Counted from the stretch's first letter, positions 44,385-56,900 are shown. The stretch: DNA of 64,000 nt from Molossus alvarezi (GCA_037176705.1 CM073887.1:43462001-43526000), one strand, 5' to 3'. Made by a program: numbers and translations. The notes: generated by a model not told the origin, from the sequence alone.

Positions 44385-44460
44385 TTTACAGGTCTCCCAT
44401 TTCACAGTTGGGAACATGGAGGCCCTGGAGGCAGAAAACAAAGTCTCAAGATCACACGAC
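44385..44460 (-). repeat. MIR fragment, short
   Basis: 'cccatttcacagttgggaa' followed by 'gtctcaagatcacacgacc' resembles the reverse MIR core. Confidence 0.5.
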
Positions 44461-44519
44461 CTCTTCCCTTCCCGGAGGCTTTCCTTTTTGGCAGGATGTG
44501 CCCATCCCAGGATGAGTTA

Positions 44520-44700
44520 GCTATGATTCCCCAACCTGGCCTGGCTTCGGAATCGCCTGGAGCCATAGCTCCTCCCCACTCCCCACCTGCAGAAGTCTGG
44601 ATTCAGTCTAGTGATGTTTGGAAAATGTGTGACTTCAACCAAAATCTTATGGCTTGCCTATATTTGGTGTTGAAGACGGACGTTTGAGAAGCGATGGGTT
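44520..44700 (+). repeat. MER5-like fragment, diverged
   Basis: 'ggaatcgcctggagccat' and 'ttgagaagcgatgggttg' resemble parts of a MER5-type element, heavily diverged. Confidence 0.35.
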
Positions 44701-46260
44701 GGAGGAGATCTTTACCGGATTGAAGATTTCATTCTTATTTATTTATCTCGTTCTATTTATTCATGTTCTCATTCTCACAAGAATCTGAAGCATTATAAAA
44801 GTCCAACCAAGCACTGTATGGGGTCACTCGATGATATGCCAAACAACGTTAAAATAAATGGTCATCAGTACAAATGTCAGTAAAAGGAGTGGTTAGTGCT
44901 ATATGAACTAGATGACTACTTGGCTGTATTTTTCATCTTTATGGCAATAACAGCCCCTATATTTACGCAGAGTACCAACTCAGTCAGGACTCTGAGCAGG
45001 GTTGTGGGTGGATCCTAACAGGCAGCCGTGTTTCAGAATTGCTCCTATGGCATCAACAGAGCTCCCCCTAGTCACCGGCTACATGGCATCCTTAGGGCAA
45101 CCTAGTGAAATAGGCAGAGATTTTGCTTTTATACTATTGATGAAAAATGATGAACAGGCTGAGGTCCAGATTGGTGAATGGACCAGCCACAGGCTAGAAA
45201 GGAAAAGGGCTGCTTCTGTGTCTCTGTTCAGAGTGCTGTACCCTCCCCTTGACCCAGTCGACTCTCCATCTTCACAGGTCTCCACAGAACTGAGAACAGG
45301 GATGAATCAGGCCCGTGTGGCACAACCTTCAGCAGGCAGGGGTGCGACCGGGTGGGAGGCAGTGCCTAGGCTGCCCCCCTCTGCAATTCAGAAGAGCCAA
45401 GGTGGGCAGCTCTGTAGGGGCCACCCCCTTGTCTGGTTTCTTCATTTTTTGGAGAAGAAATCAGAGTCCAGAGAAGGGGTGTGAAGTCCCTGAGTCCTCA
45501 CTGCACCAGTGAGACGGCATGCGGTCCCCCGACCCAGTCCCGAGCCCTCTCCACGGAGCGCTGCCGGGGACCTCGTGGAGAAGGGCCGGGGAGCAGCTTT
45601 CCCCGAGGGCAGAACTGGGCTGCGTGCTCTCAGCACCCGACAGGGCCTCCTCACATCCCAAACCTGGCAACGCACCTCCTTGTTGACAGACGCTGGAAGG
45701 TTCTGCTACCCTCCCTGACCACCATCCATTCTCTTTCTGCCCATCCCTGGCCATGTTTGCCAGAATGACACAGACTGTACTCAGTTTTATTGCTCTGGTC
45801 TTGTAAATCAGTTTCTTGTAACATTCCAGTAGCTCCCATCCTCTGAATTTCCATGGATCTATCAACACGTTTCTGGAACTGGATGCTCTGCCACACACAC
45901 CCACCTGCCCAGGTGAGAGGTAGCTGGCGAGCTCCCAGGGGAGGAAGGAGTGTTTTTCCAGGGCCCACATCAGGTTGTCGGTGGAACCAGGATCTCCTCT
46001 TCCCTGGTGCCTGAACTGGCTTTCCTCTCCCAGGCAGGGAAGACGGCATTCCAGCGTTTTCCAGACTTTGTCACCTGGAAGAAGAGACAGATGGGAAGAC
46101 AGTGTTGATGTTTTCCTAAGGCATGAATATAAATGTCTCCCCCTCCTTTCTGAGAAGCTAAGAATGTGTTTCTCATCACTGATCCCCAAGTCTTGCAGCT
46201 AGCTGCCAGCGGATTGGCCATCCTCTGAGAAAAGTCAGGTTTGGAGCCTTCAAACAGGAA
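44701..46260. other. Intergenic sequence with a long minus-strand frame
   Basis: Contains a 242-codon minus open frame (46189-45461) enclosing a 170-bp candidate exon with acceptor and donor. CpG-rich sequence lies at 45515-45625. Not assigned to a gene. Confidence 0.4.
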
Positions 46261-46261
46261 A

Positions 46262-46445
46262 GAGCTAACACGAGCACCTACTGTGTGCATTTTCAAATAC
46301 GTGCTCCTGTGTCAAACTTGAGGTTGTTATTATTTTTATTTTTTCACATGAGCAAACTGAGGCTTGGGGGCCTAGTTAATTTACCCAAATTATGTAACTA
46401 GTAAAAGGGGAGAAAAATCAAAGTTTGACTACACCTGGGCAGCTC
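46262..46445 (-). repeat. MIR element
   Basis: 'agcacctactgtgtgcat', 'gagcaaactgaggcttgg' and 'tatgtaactagtaaaagg' are the reverse MIR tail and core. Confidence 0.75.
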
Positions 46446-46494
46446 TCAGCTTCATTGTGCCTTGATTGAAGCTCTGCATTTTAAAAAAGCAAGC

Positions 46495-46521
46495 GAAAGA
46501 AAGAAAGAAAGAGAGAGAGAG

Positions 46522-46566
<45 letters not shown>

Positions 46567-46607
46567 AAGAAAGAGGAGGAGGAGGAGGAGGAGGAGGGAG
46601 GGAGGGA

Positions 46608-46675
<68 letters not shown>

Positions 46676-46700
46676 GAAAGAAAGAAAGAAAGAAAGAAAC
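46495..46700 (+). repeat. Purine tract: (GAAA)n, (GA)n, (GAG)n
   Basis: About 205 bp that are essentially pure A/G on the plus strand. Blocks of GAAA, GA, GGA and GAAA repeats follow in order. Several parts are mirror repeats, which favours intramolecular triplex (H-DNA). Confidence 0.95.
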
Positions 46701-46948
46701 TTTCCTCTTAAAAACTTTTTTTTTTTTTTGGTACTTTTTAGAAGTTGACCATAGTTTTGCTGCAGATGTTCTCTTCTTATGCAGCTGAAAAACACTCCTT
46801 CTTCCTAGCTTCCACTTAAGTTACTGAGCATCTAGTTCAGGAGACCCTGGGTGCAGACAACTCTTGAGCAACCCAAATGCACCTGGGCTGCCTGGTGGTA
46901 CTTCTCAGCATTAGCTGTCAGAATCAAAGAAATACCATTCAGACATTT

Positions 46949-47118
46949 TAAAAAATTTTTATTGATTGATTTTAGAGAGAGAGAGAAACATGGATCGTTG
47001 TTCTACCTATCTACACATTCATTGGTTGATTCTCATATGTGCCCCGACCAGAGATCAAACCCGCAACCTTGGCATTTCAGAATGATGCTCTAACCAACTG
47101 AGCTACCCAGCCAGGGCT
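46949..47118 (-). repeat. Short bat SINE, reversed
   Basis: 'tttttattgattgatttt', 'gatcaaacccgcaacctt' and 'accaactgagctacccagc' show a shorter SINE with a canonical tRNA-like head. An imperfect duplication agacattttaaaaaa flanks it. Confidence 0.85.
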
Positions 47119-47129
47119 CACTCTCTGAC

Positions 47130-48062
47130 ATTTAAAAAAGAAATTTCCAAAAAACAGATCTTTACTAAAACCTCCCTAAAAGGAGTAATTTCATAGCAAA
47201 ACAACCAAAAGATCTTCTTCTTCTATCTTTTCTCCTCCAGTTTTTCTAGGATTTCTCAAAATGTTTCTCTCTGGATCATCACCACTATTCCTTATTCTCT
47301 CTTCTTTTCCCTCCCTTTCAACTTCCCAATTATTTTTGTTCTTATTACATTTCTCGAGAGCTTTCTAACAAATAAATCCAAGCCCTGTCTGCTCTTCCAA
47401 TTCAGCAGACTTAATCATTGCCCCTAAGCACAACTAAACCCCAGGCCAACAAATCACCTGTCTGTTCCCTTTGGTGGGAGCGGGTGTGTGTGTGGGGGAG
47501 CATCCAGTTTGGGCACAAATTGATGAGATGAGAAATCTGGTGATGGATTATATGGTATACCAATTAGGATCAGGTTTGACTACAGCTAATGGAAACTTAA
47601 ACTTTAGTGCCTTAAATGAGGAACTCAGAGGTAGTCCAGGGCTGGGATAGTGTCCCCATGGTCATTGGCATCTCAGCTCCTTTGAGCCATTATCCTTAGT
47701 ACTGAATCCACTGTGGTGGCAGAATGGTGTCTGGAGCTCCAGCCATTATGTACATAATCCAGGCATCTAGAAGGAGAAAAGAGCAAGGGGGAAATGTGTT
47801 AGCAATCTTGAAAGAGATTTCCTATAAGCCCCTCCAAATGACTTCTGCTTAAAACGCTTAAAACGTGTTGATCATCCCCATGTGAAAAGGAATTTAGGAA
47901 ATGTAGTTTTAGTAACTGGATATATTACAGCCTCAATAAATAAGATTTCTATGAGTAAGAGAAAAAAAATGGGACATGGATATTAATAATTCCTGCCACA
48001 CAAAGTAATAATTTTTGTCTGTCACGCTTGGGACTTTTTTTAGACCTCTTTTCTAAAAGAAA
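47130..48062. other. Intergenic, old unclassified repeat inside
   Basis: 47565-47830 resembles the unclassified ancient repeat at 40220-40600. Nothing else is recognised. Confidence 0.35.
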
Positions 48063-48069
48063 ATTAACC

Positions 48070-48333
48070 CGCCCTGGCCAGTTTGGTTCAGCAGTTAGAG
48101 CGTCAGCCCACAAACCAGAAAGTCCCGGGTTCGGTTCCCACTAAGAGCATGTACCTCAGTTGCAGTTTGTCCCCGACCCTGGTTGGGGTCGTGTGGCTGG
48201 CAACCAGTCAATGTGTCTCTCTCACATCGATGTTTCTCTCTCTCTCTTCCCCGCTCTCTCCCTCCTGCTCTATCTAAAGATAAATGCAAAAATGTTCTTA
48301 GGTGAGGATAAATAAATAAATAAATAAATAAAT
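48070..48333 (+). repeat. VES SINE with (AAAT)n tail
   Basis: The head is 'gccctggccagtttggttc', the B box GGTTCGGTTCC, and the tail 'ttaggtgaggataaat' with AAAT units. A short duplication attaacc is seen on both sides. Confidence 0.95.
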
Positions 48334-49690
48334 ATTAACCTTTTTATTTTGAGATAATTATAGATTTATATGCAGGTGTAAAAATAACACAGAGAGAACT
48401 CCTGTACTCTATTCAATTTCCCCCAATCGTATCATCTCATAAAACTAAAGTGCAATATCACAACCAAAATATTGACATTGATAAGTCACAATACAGAACG
48501 TATTCATCACCACAAGGATCCCTCATTTTTCCCTTTTATAGCCACACCCACTTCTCCCCTTAACTCCTGTAACCACTTACCTGTTCTCCATTTCCATGAT
48601 TCTGTCATTTCAAGAACGTTATATGAATGGGGTCACAGAATAAACAACATTTTACATCATAATTTGTTGTGTGCATGAATAGTTTGTTCCTTTTTATTGC
48701 TGAGTAATATTCCATTGTATGGATGTACCACCATTTATTTAAGCATTCAGTCATTGAATGACATCTGGGTTATTTCTAGTCTTTGGCTATTACAAATAAA
48801 CATGTGTACAGGTTTTTGTGTGAACCTAGGTTTTCATTTCTCTGGGATAAATGTCCAAGAGAGCAGTTTCTGGGTCGTATGGTAGTTACATGTTTAGTTT
48901 ATAAAAAACTTCCAAACTGTTTGTCAAAGTAGCTGTGCCATTTTATATTCCTACCAGCAATGTGTGAGTGACCCAACTTTTCATAATCTGACAGCTTTTA
49001 ATGGGGGTCACTATTTTATTTTATTTTTTAGTCATCCTGATAGGTAGGTAAAGAAATCTCATTGTGATTTATTGACGCTGAACAGTTTTTCACCTGCTTA
49101 TTTGCCCACCATACCTCCTCTGTGATAAAGTGTCTGCTCATGTCTTTTGCTTATTTTCTAATTGGATTATTTGTTCCCTATTGGGTCTTGCGATTTCATT
49201 TTATATTCTAGATACTAATTCTTTGTCAGATATGTGGTTTGTAATTTTTTTCTCCCACTCTATTGCTTGTCCTATCATACTCTTAACAGGGCCTTTTGCA
49301 AAACAAAAGTTTTAGATTTTGATGAGGTCCAATTTAATCAATTTTTCTTTTTCTGAATTATGTGTTTCAGTCCAAGAACTTTTATCTAGCTTTGAATCCT
49401 GATGATTTTCTTCTGTTGTTTTTTCCCCCTAAAAGTTTTATATTTTACATTTAAGTCTGTGATTCATTTTGAGTTAATTTTTGTATAAGATATGAGGTTG
49501 AGGAAACATTTTTTTTTTTTTACTATGGATGTCTGGCTGCTCCAGCATCATTTATTGAGAAAGATATTCTTTCTCATTTTGTATGTTTGTCTAAATCAGT
49601 TGAACTTATTTCCATGGGTCTATTTTGGGGTTTTCTATTCTGTTTCATTTATCTAGGTGTCTCTGTCTCCAACAATAACTTTTGGGGCTC
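48334..49690 (-). repeat. Old L1 3' fragment, reversed
   Basis: 'ttattgctgagtaatattcc', 'ggatgtaccaccatttatt' and 'tctgggataaatgtccaag' are reversed ORF2/3'UTR text of an old L1. No intact frame. Confidence 0.85.
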
Positions 49691-51540
49691 TTAAAAGAAA
49701 ATTATTTTTATCACTTAAAGTAATATATTATAGAATATTGAAAATATACCCAAACAATTTTCTTTTCTTAATCACCTATAGGTATCATCTAAAAACAGAA
49801 TTATAGACATTTGGGCATGTTTTCTCCATGCATATTTTTTTAAATGTGTATTTTTATTTTGTTGTTCTCATCTTTATCATTAGTGTGGATAGGCTAGGTG
49901 ATGCTGCAGTGAGAAATCTCAGTAGTTTAACTCAACAGAAATGTATTTCTCATTTACATGGATCACTGTGAATCCAGGCGTACCCCTGGGGCTATTGTCC
50001 TATAAGCTGTTTGAATGGCTCTGCTGTCCCAACTTGAGGTTTCCATATTCACTGACTCAGCATAATAATAACACTTTTCATGTCAGTTCACATTTCATTG
50101 GCAAGAATTAGTCACAAGGCCCCCTAACTGCAGGGGACAGAAAGTGTGGTCATATACTAGGAAGAACTATAACACAGGGTTTGGTGAGCCATGGCATTGC
50201 ACTGTCTCCATGTTGAATAAAAAGTGTTATATTTTATAGGTTAATAGTATAACAATCTCTTTCCTACTTACAAATTCTTTAAAACATTTTTAGAATAATT
50301 ACAGCTTAGAAAAAAATCTTAGTATTTGATGAACTAAATCTTTTGCTACGTGGAAAGTTGACTTACGTAAAATGGCTCAGTCTCCAACCAGCAGAGGCCT
50401 TATTGTCAGAATAGTATCATTGCTGGGACAGAAAGAACAGAGTTAAGTATTTCTATCACACAGCTTTCCTTCTTGGGCCAGTCTGAGGTTCCCATCAACG
50501 TCACTCTCAAATCTTCCAGTTTCCATGCTGTCTTTCCTATGACCCATGGTAGCTATATTTTTTATTTTGTTTTTAACTAGAATAAAGTACAACCAAAAGA
50601 CAAATAGCAAAAATCCTGGACCACTGAGCACCCTGCACTAAATATATTCCATGTAACATTCTGCTAACATCATCCCCTAAAAGAAAAAAAAATGTCACAG
50701 GGCCTTTGCTCATGCTGTTCGTTCTACTTGCGATGTTTTCGTTCTGTCTTTGCCAAGTTAAATGCTATTCATCTTTTGAATTTGTTGTATGAGGATACCT
50801 TGATACACTGGTAGTCTAAGTTTAGTTTATCCAAGCCTTCCTTGGAGTCATGAAACAGAATTGCTCGTGATAAGATGCTCAAATAGCATGGTTTATTAAA
50901 TAAATTGAAAGTATCAGTGGGAAGCAAAGGGAAAGAGATGGGCCAGGTTAACACAACTGCATTCTAGGTTACACATGCCCATGTTCTCTTTCTCTCTCTC
51001 CCTTCCTCCTTCTTGTATTATCTTTCCCACTGATGAAGGGGTTACAAAGACCAGAACTGAGGCTAAGCAAAGGGCCTCAGCAGACACCATGTGTGCTCTC
51101 TCTGTCAGGGAGCAGAGGTGGGAACAGCTGGCCCCAGCTGTCCAGCTGTAGCTCCTTCATTGAGGAGCTAATGGTGTTCTTCTCTCTGGTGAGCTCCCTT
51201 ATTTCTTCTCAGCTCTGGTCCCAGTAATTCCAACTATCAAAAAATCTGAGTAAAAATTTTAATCTAATTTTGTAAGAAAAAAAAAATCAAAGGAAGGAAT
51301 TATTACAGTTCTGTCTTTAACCTTTTCACCATGTGATACATTCAAATTCCTGTTTAAGTCCCCAGCATCCATGGGAAGTTCCTACTTCATCCTTCCCAAG
51401 TGCCTGTGGAATGGAAATGTGTTTACTTGTGTGTTTAATTTGCATAGGCTAGCTTAGCTGATACTTTTGTGTTCACATATTTAATTCACATAATCCATAC
51501 CTGAAACTAACAAAATATTATAAAGCAAGTGTTTTCCAAT
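49691..51540. other. Intergenic, A/T-rich, old repeats likely
   Basis: 49870-50170 resembles an ancient interspersed repeat that I cannot name. The rest shows no gene. Confidence 0.35.
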
Positions 51541-53280
51541 TGTTCTTTCCTGTCGTGGATTGAGGGCAGGTTCCCTGGGTCTGGGTCTGTACCTCTCAAG
51601 CTGCTCTGCTCCTATCAGGCCATCGGCTCCAGGAGTGGGTGCCATTGCCACTCTGCGGAGGGCACCCGGCCCTGGGGCTGCAGACAGGAGGGTGGGGCCA
51701 TCCCAAGAACTAGTTCCTTATCAGGAGGATACAGAGTCCTGAAAATCCCCCCACCCCCAGAGCCTGTGTTTCCTCTTGGATCTCTGAGCATCTTTTGATC
51801 TTGAAACTAATCCATTTTTCCTCTCTCTCTTCCTATTTCCCCTCTCTTTCCCCTCCCGTCTCAACCAATTTAGGGAAATAAGAGCCTACATGGAAGATAA
51901 GTTCCCACAAGTACCCGTTACGTTAACTCTTTCCTTGCAGGAAAACTCAGCTGAGTTGCAATTAACTAGAGCATCTAGTATGTATCAAGAGGGTTGCCTA
52001 ATGACAGGCGATGTTCTTTTGACTACATTTTTTATTGACATGTTCATTTCTCTATTTATTTCCAAAAAGACCTAGAAGAGTCTTCTGGTTCCTACATAAC
52101 ATCACACACGGTAAATGCTCATTAAATGTATCATCTAATTGGCGTGATTTCAGAAGATTAAATCGATAGCTCTCTGCTAAAGGGCCAGAGGACCCTGTCA
52201 CTAAGTAGATTCTGTGACAAGCTGGAGGGCTGGGGAATGTGAAGCTGATGTGCAGGCATTGAGTCTGGGTCCAGAAACCTGACCCAGAGGGTTTGACTCT
52301 CTGTTTACCTGCTCCATGGGCCCTAAGCAGACCTTTCTCCTCTCTTGGCCTCATGATCCTGTGCACTAAAATACTCTACCCGTCTGTCTTCCTTATAAGG
52401 TTGCTGTGGGATCAGATGAGAGTGGGTGAAAGAGCTTTTATACTGACTGCGAAGAGCTTCCCCTAACAGGGCCTTTGTCATGGACTCAGGTCCTACGGCT
52501 GGGTGGCTGGGTCGGCTTGGAGGCTGTCTCAGGCTGACAGGCTGACCCTCGCCCTGTTCACTCTCGCTCTTGTAGACATCTGGCAGCTTCCCCCGGGTTG
52601 TCTGTGCCCAGCCAGCCTCAGTGACAGTGAGGATGGGTTGGTTCCGACCTACTGCAGCATCAGGCCCAGCTTTGAATTACCTAATCCCAGCTAAGAGCAT
52701 TTCTGATTGCTTGACCGCTGACCTCCTGCAGCTGGATTATCAGATGTGGCTTTGGGGAATAGGCTTGTTTATAATGCCAGAGACAAAGGGAGGAAACGCA
52801 GAGCAGTTAAAACAACAGTCCTTCCTGTTGCCCCAGCGCCTTTCATCCAAGGAGGTCATTATGAAGCAGGCTCCTAGGGCTGGCGGGACCCTGAGATGCC
52901 ATTCGAGGAGGAAGGGGAAGAAGGAAGGCACTGACTGCAGGAAGGTGCAGGTAATCCCCACCACAACCTGCAGGGCAGGTGTTGATGTCTCTACTTTATG
53001 CAGGAGTGGTGACCAGGCTTAGACAGGGTCATTCATGAGTCCAAGTTCAATTCTTTGCAGCTGCTTAAGGGTAGCACTTGAGCTTTGAGGGGGAATGGCT
53101 GACTCCGAACCTGTTTCTCCTCTCTTTGCCTCATGTTGCCATCTTCATGCTGGGCAAAGCAAACTTTCACCTCCCCATATACCCCAAGCACCCTCTCCAA
53201 TGCCCAGACATGAGGTGCCCTGGGGTCTTTGTTACAGACTCAGAAAGGGTGAATAGTGGAAAAACCCATAAACATCACTA
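51541..53280. other. Intergenic unique sequence
   Basis: About 1.7 kb with weak MIR/L2-like traces near 52085-52140 and 52340-52440. No gene is recognised. Confidence 0.35.
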
Positions 53281-53284
53281 AGTC

Positions 53285-53440
53285 CAAATAACTCATTTTA
53301 CAGATGAAGAAACAGGCCCAGAGAGGTAAAGCAACTCATCCACACTCACACAGCACTCCACACTGCACCTGGCAGAAGGCAGGTCATCCACAGAGAGCTG
53401 CTGAATAAATTATGGAATTAGTGGCAGAGCTGGATGTAAG
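53285..53440 (-). repeat. MIR fragment
   Basis: 'ctcattttacagatgaaga', 'cccagagaggtaaagcaac' and 'cactcacacagcactcca' match the reverse MIR core. Confidence 0.75.
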
Positions 53441-53444
53441 CTGA

Positions 53445-54319
53445 AGCCCCCATTCCCCAGGCTAGTCTCTCAGCCTGTGTCAGCCCCTTCAGTGGGGAGG
53501 GTTTTGTCCACAGGTCAATGGGGGCTATTCTTGTGCCTGCTGCCTCTAAGCATTCTGCTGACTGACCTCAGCTGATCTTGAGTCCCCACTATTCATGTTC
53601 TTAGAGTAACTAATATGTATTTTTAAGTATCTCCAAACTTACTGAAAAGTTGTAAGAACAGAACAAAGAACACCTCCTCCATCATCTCTTCACGCACCCC
53701 ATCACCCTCACCCCCCCACCCCTGCTTCCTTGACCAGCAGCTCTGTAGAGGGAGGGGAAGGGGAGAGAAGAGCGAAGGAGATGAAATGCCAGGAGATTTG
53801 TTTAAATCCAAGGGTTTTCCTTTGCTCTGTTTCATAGTTGCCTAGAGAGTAGGACATTAAAGAACTCTGTCCTGAGAAGTCTTCTTTCTTGTAAATGCCC
53901 AGGACTTAGTAGGTTTCAGAAGGCCATTGTGGAATAAATTGATCTCATATAATGACACACGTTTTATTAGTTATGGTCTCTTAAGACACTCAAGAAGGAA
54001 TAGAAGGTTAAAGAAGCATTGGTTCTCTAGGGCTGGGTTGGGATGACAAGGCATGGAAGGGTGAAAAAGCTCAGAGGTTAATTTGGGAGGTTGGTGGATA
54101 CCTAGAAGGTGGTCCTCTCAGAGGAGGTGATGATATCACAGGCTACTGAAGCTCAAAGATCACTTGGAAAGCACCTGGGCCTTCATCTCCTCCCCCACTG
54201 TTCCCAGTGAGATGAGGGGACTTCCTCAAGACAAGCATTGGTTCATGGCGGAATTAGGATGAAGAGCTAGTCTTCTGACCCCTAAACTTTTGCTTGTGCC
54301 CCTCACCCCTAGTTCAACT
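53445..54319. other. Intergenic unique sequence
   Basis: About 900 bp with no gene or confident repeat. Confidence 0.4.
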
Positions 54320-55119
54320 GCTCAGTGCATTTATTATTATTGACCCATGATAATGTAGCAAAGAGGAGACAAAACATTCACAAACTGTACACACTTTCAC
54401 CCAGGCATGGCAGGAAAAAAGTGGCTAAGAAGGCTCAACACTACCTAGGGCCTGGGTAGATGCATTCCTGCAGGAGGTGGGCCCCTAATTCCTGGTGAGA
54501 AAGATCCCAAGGAAACTGGAGAGGCCGTGCCTATTGGTGTCTCTTGAGGAGGGAAAATCCCAATTAACATTGGTGAGCTCATACCAGATGGAAGAACAGA
54601 TGGAAGGATCATAATGCCTAGAGGTAGATTTGCTCTGCCCACAGATGGGGTGGGGTCCTTGGCCTGGTGGGTTCTGTGTAGGGCTCCAGTAATGGTGGAG
54701 CAACTATGCCGGTAGATTTCATTCTTGTTGGGCTGTCCACTGAGTCCTTGGATGGCCTCCTAATCCAGCAAGAGCCCAGAAATCTGATACTCTTCTGCCA
54801 GCTTCCCTGCCAAACCTAGAGCCTCCTTCAGCTCCAGCAAGTGGTATTTGAGCAATACCAGTAACTTTTGGGTGTCCCTGGAAAGTCATGGAAACCAATT
54901 TTCCCTATGAAGCAACACCAGACCCAACACCCACCTTCTATACTGTGACTGTTTTGCTTTCTTTGATTTGATCTTCCTCAAGAAGTCATAATCACAGAGG
55001 ATCAGTTCATATGCTTGCAGAAGCCTCAAAGATGCCAGTGAAGATGGGGTTGTCCTAGAGGGTGCATCTTGTCCTGTGGTCCATACGCTGAGCCTCTTGC
55101 TGCTCTTGCCCACAGCCAT
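54320..55119 (-). pseudogene. Processed pseudogene of Sm protein SNRPB/SNRPN
   Basis: The minus strand begins MAVGKSSKRL at 55119, close to the SmB/B'/N start. It then reads through the Sm fold in shifting frames: RMDHRTRCTL, then LILCDYDFLRKIK, then [12 protein letters not shown]. Next comes a piece matching [11 protein letters not shown], and a proline/glycine/methionine-rich tail ending PGIRGPPPAGMHLPRP and TAG at 54445. There is a one-base deletion after codon 10, in-frame stops and further shifts, and no introns, so it is a dead retrocopy. A 3'UTR-like piece with AATAAA at 54335-54330 follows. The functional protein is a core spliceosomal Sm subunit. Which parent (SNRPB or SNRPN) gave rise to it I cannot tell; the missing SNURF-like upstream frame slightly favours SNRPB. 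Confidence 0.85.
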
Positions 55120-55244
55120 GGTTGCTGCTCCTTCTTGGATCCTGGGAGAGCATCTATTCTGAACTGTTTGCGGACGAGAGGGAGTATACATGTGCTTGAG
55201 CTCATGTAGGAGGTGAGTGAGTGGGGCTGTGCCAGAGAGGAGCT

Positions 55245-56720
55245 GAGGGTACCTGCTCCCCTCAGCAGGTGCCTCCGTCACTTCTTTTGTTTCTCAGAGA
55301 GCTGTGGTGTGGTTCAGCCTGACGCTCTTGAGCCATGTCTGCTCTGCTTTAGGAGCCGGAGGATCCTCAAGCCTGAAGTTGGGGAGCTGGGTGAATTTAG
55401 GAGCCTGGTCAGCCCTCAGCCACCCTTCTTCACTGGCAAAGAGAGAGGGTAGGGTTTTTAGAGTCATGAATCTTGGGTTGCCCTCACTCTTATTAATCAG
55501 TTTTTTTTTTTCCACCTGAAAAAGTGTAGGGAGGGTGGAGAAGGATATTACTTCTTATATCCTTCTTGGAACTATGTGGGGATTATTTATAATAAGATAA
55601 AAATGCCTGTAACAGTGACCCACCATGCATTAGCGGTTACTATATGATTTGATAGAGGTCTGCAGAAGTTTCAGGGTAACTTGGGTCACAGACTGCAGGT
55701 TTGGGGCCCTCCTGGTGCTGTGGGGTTGACATCAGAATCAAGAAGGATAAAAAAGATGGCATTTTACATCTCTCCCAGGATTGTGGGCAACTCTGGGTAG
55801 GCTTTTGACTCTCTAGTGCCTCCCCACGGCCTGGTACACAGTAAGGTCATGGAGAATGTTTATGGAGCTGAAATGCACTTAAAGTTTCAGTGCTGTTACT
55901 AGTGCTCCTGCCCAGGGTTTCCTTGGGCTGGAAGCAGATCTCATTTGGGGGGTTTGGCTTGTTAAATCTCTGCCTGCCTCTCCAGGTTTATTCTTAGTCC
56001 TTTGACCTAGGAGTTTAACCTCTATGGATTGCCTCACAGTCTCCCTTGCCCTCTGGTTTCTCACTGGGTTTGCTGATGGGAGGCACCAGCTGGAGATCAG
56101 AGCGCAAGAGGATAGGGAGGGTGGGGTGTGCATTTTCCCCCACCCCTGCCAGGCCATCACTTTGGCAGTGTCTGCGTTCCTCTGCTCAAGGTCACTGGGT
56201 GGCTGTTCTGTAGTGTGAGCTCTCACTGGCCCAGCAATGCTGTTTCCCCTCCCGCCCCTCCAGGCTCAGGGGAGTAGCAGCTTCCCACTGCTGCTCTCTC
56301 CTAGGCACATCACTGTTCCCTGTGGGCATTCTACCCATGTTTCTCCTCCAAACTCTCTTCAGTTAACCTTTTGGCTGTGCCCTGTGTTTCCCTCCCACAC
56401 TGACTGACATGGGCAGATGCTATCAGATGCTGACCCTCACTCTCAGAGTGACTCCTGGGGTTCGGTGGCTCCAGGCTCTGAGCTTCTGTGAGGGTAGTGG
56501 CTGAGGTACCACTATTGTATAGCAGAGTCTCAACCTTGGGAGGAGTGATTAGAAACTGATGACTGATAGGTAGGCTGAGCCATCTCACAGGATAGGTAGG
56601 TCATTTTTGGCTCCAAATAGCATCAGATCATGAAAGGGTCCTCAAATGCTTTTAAATCCTAACATGGACCTCATTGACCCCATATAAGCTCAGCCTTGGA
56701 CTGAGAATCAAATGTCCATT
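55245..56720. other. Intergenic unique sequence
   Basis: About 1.5 kb. Minus open frames at 55515-55294 and 56588-56331 have no recognisable product. Confidence 0.35.
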
Positions 56721-56724
56721 CTTT

Positions 56725-56900
56725 CCAATGAATGTTCATTCATTGACTATTCAGGCACTCAACAAACATTCCCTGAGCACCTACTACTATATGCTGTCAC
56801 TGTGCTATGCACTGGGGACCCCAAAATAAATTGTCTAACTTTATCCTAGTATAGTAGGAGAAACAAGCTATGTATGAACATGGCAAATATACAGTCACCA
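56725..56900 (-). repeat. L2-like 3' end fragment
   Basis: 'actcaacaaacattccctga' and 'gagcacctactactatatg' match the reversed end shared by L2/MIR elements. Confidence 0.6.

Noticed and set aside
43774..44385. 203-codon minus-strand ORF
   Set aside because: Starts and ends in MIR-derived sequence and has no recognisable product or splice support.
46462..46795. Charged Lys/Glu-rich ORFs on the plus strand and a Leu/Ser/Phe-rich one on the minus strand
   Set aside because: Direct translation of the purine microsatellite; no coding meaning.
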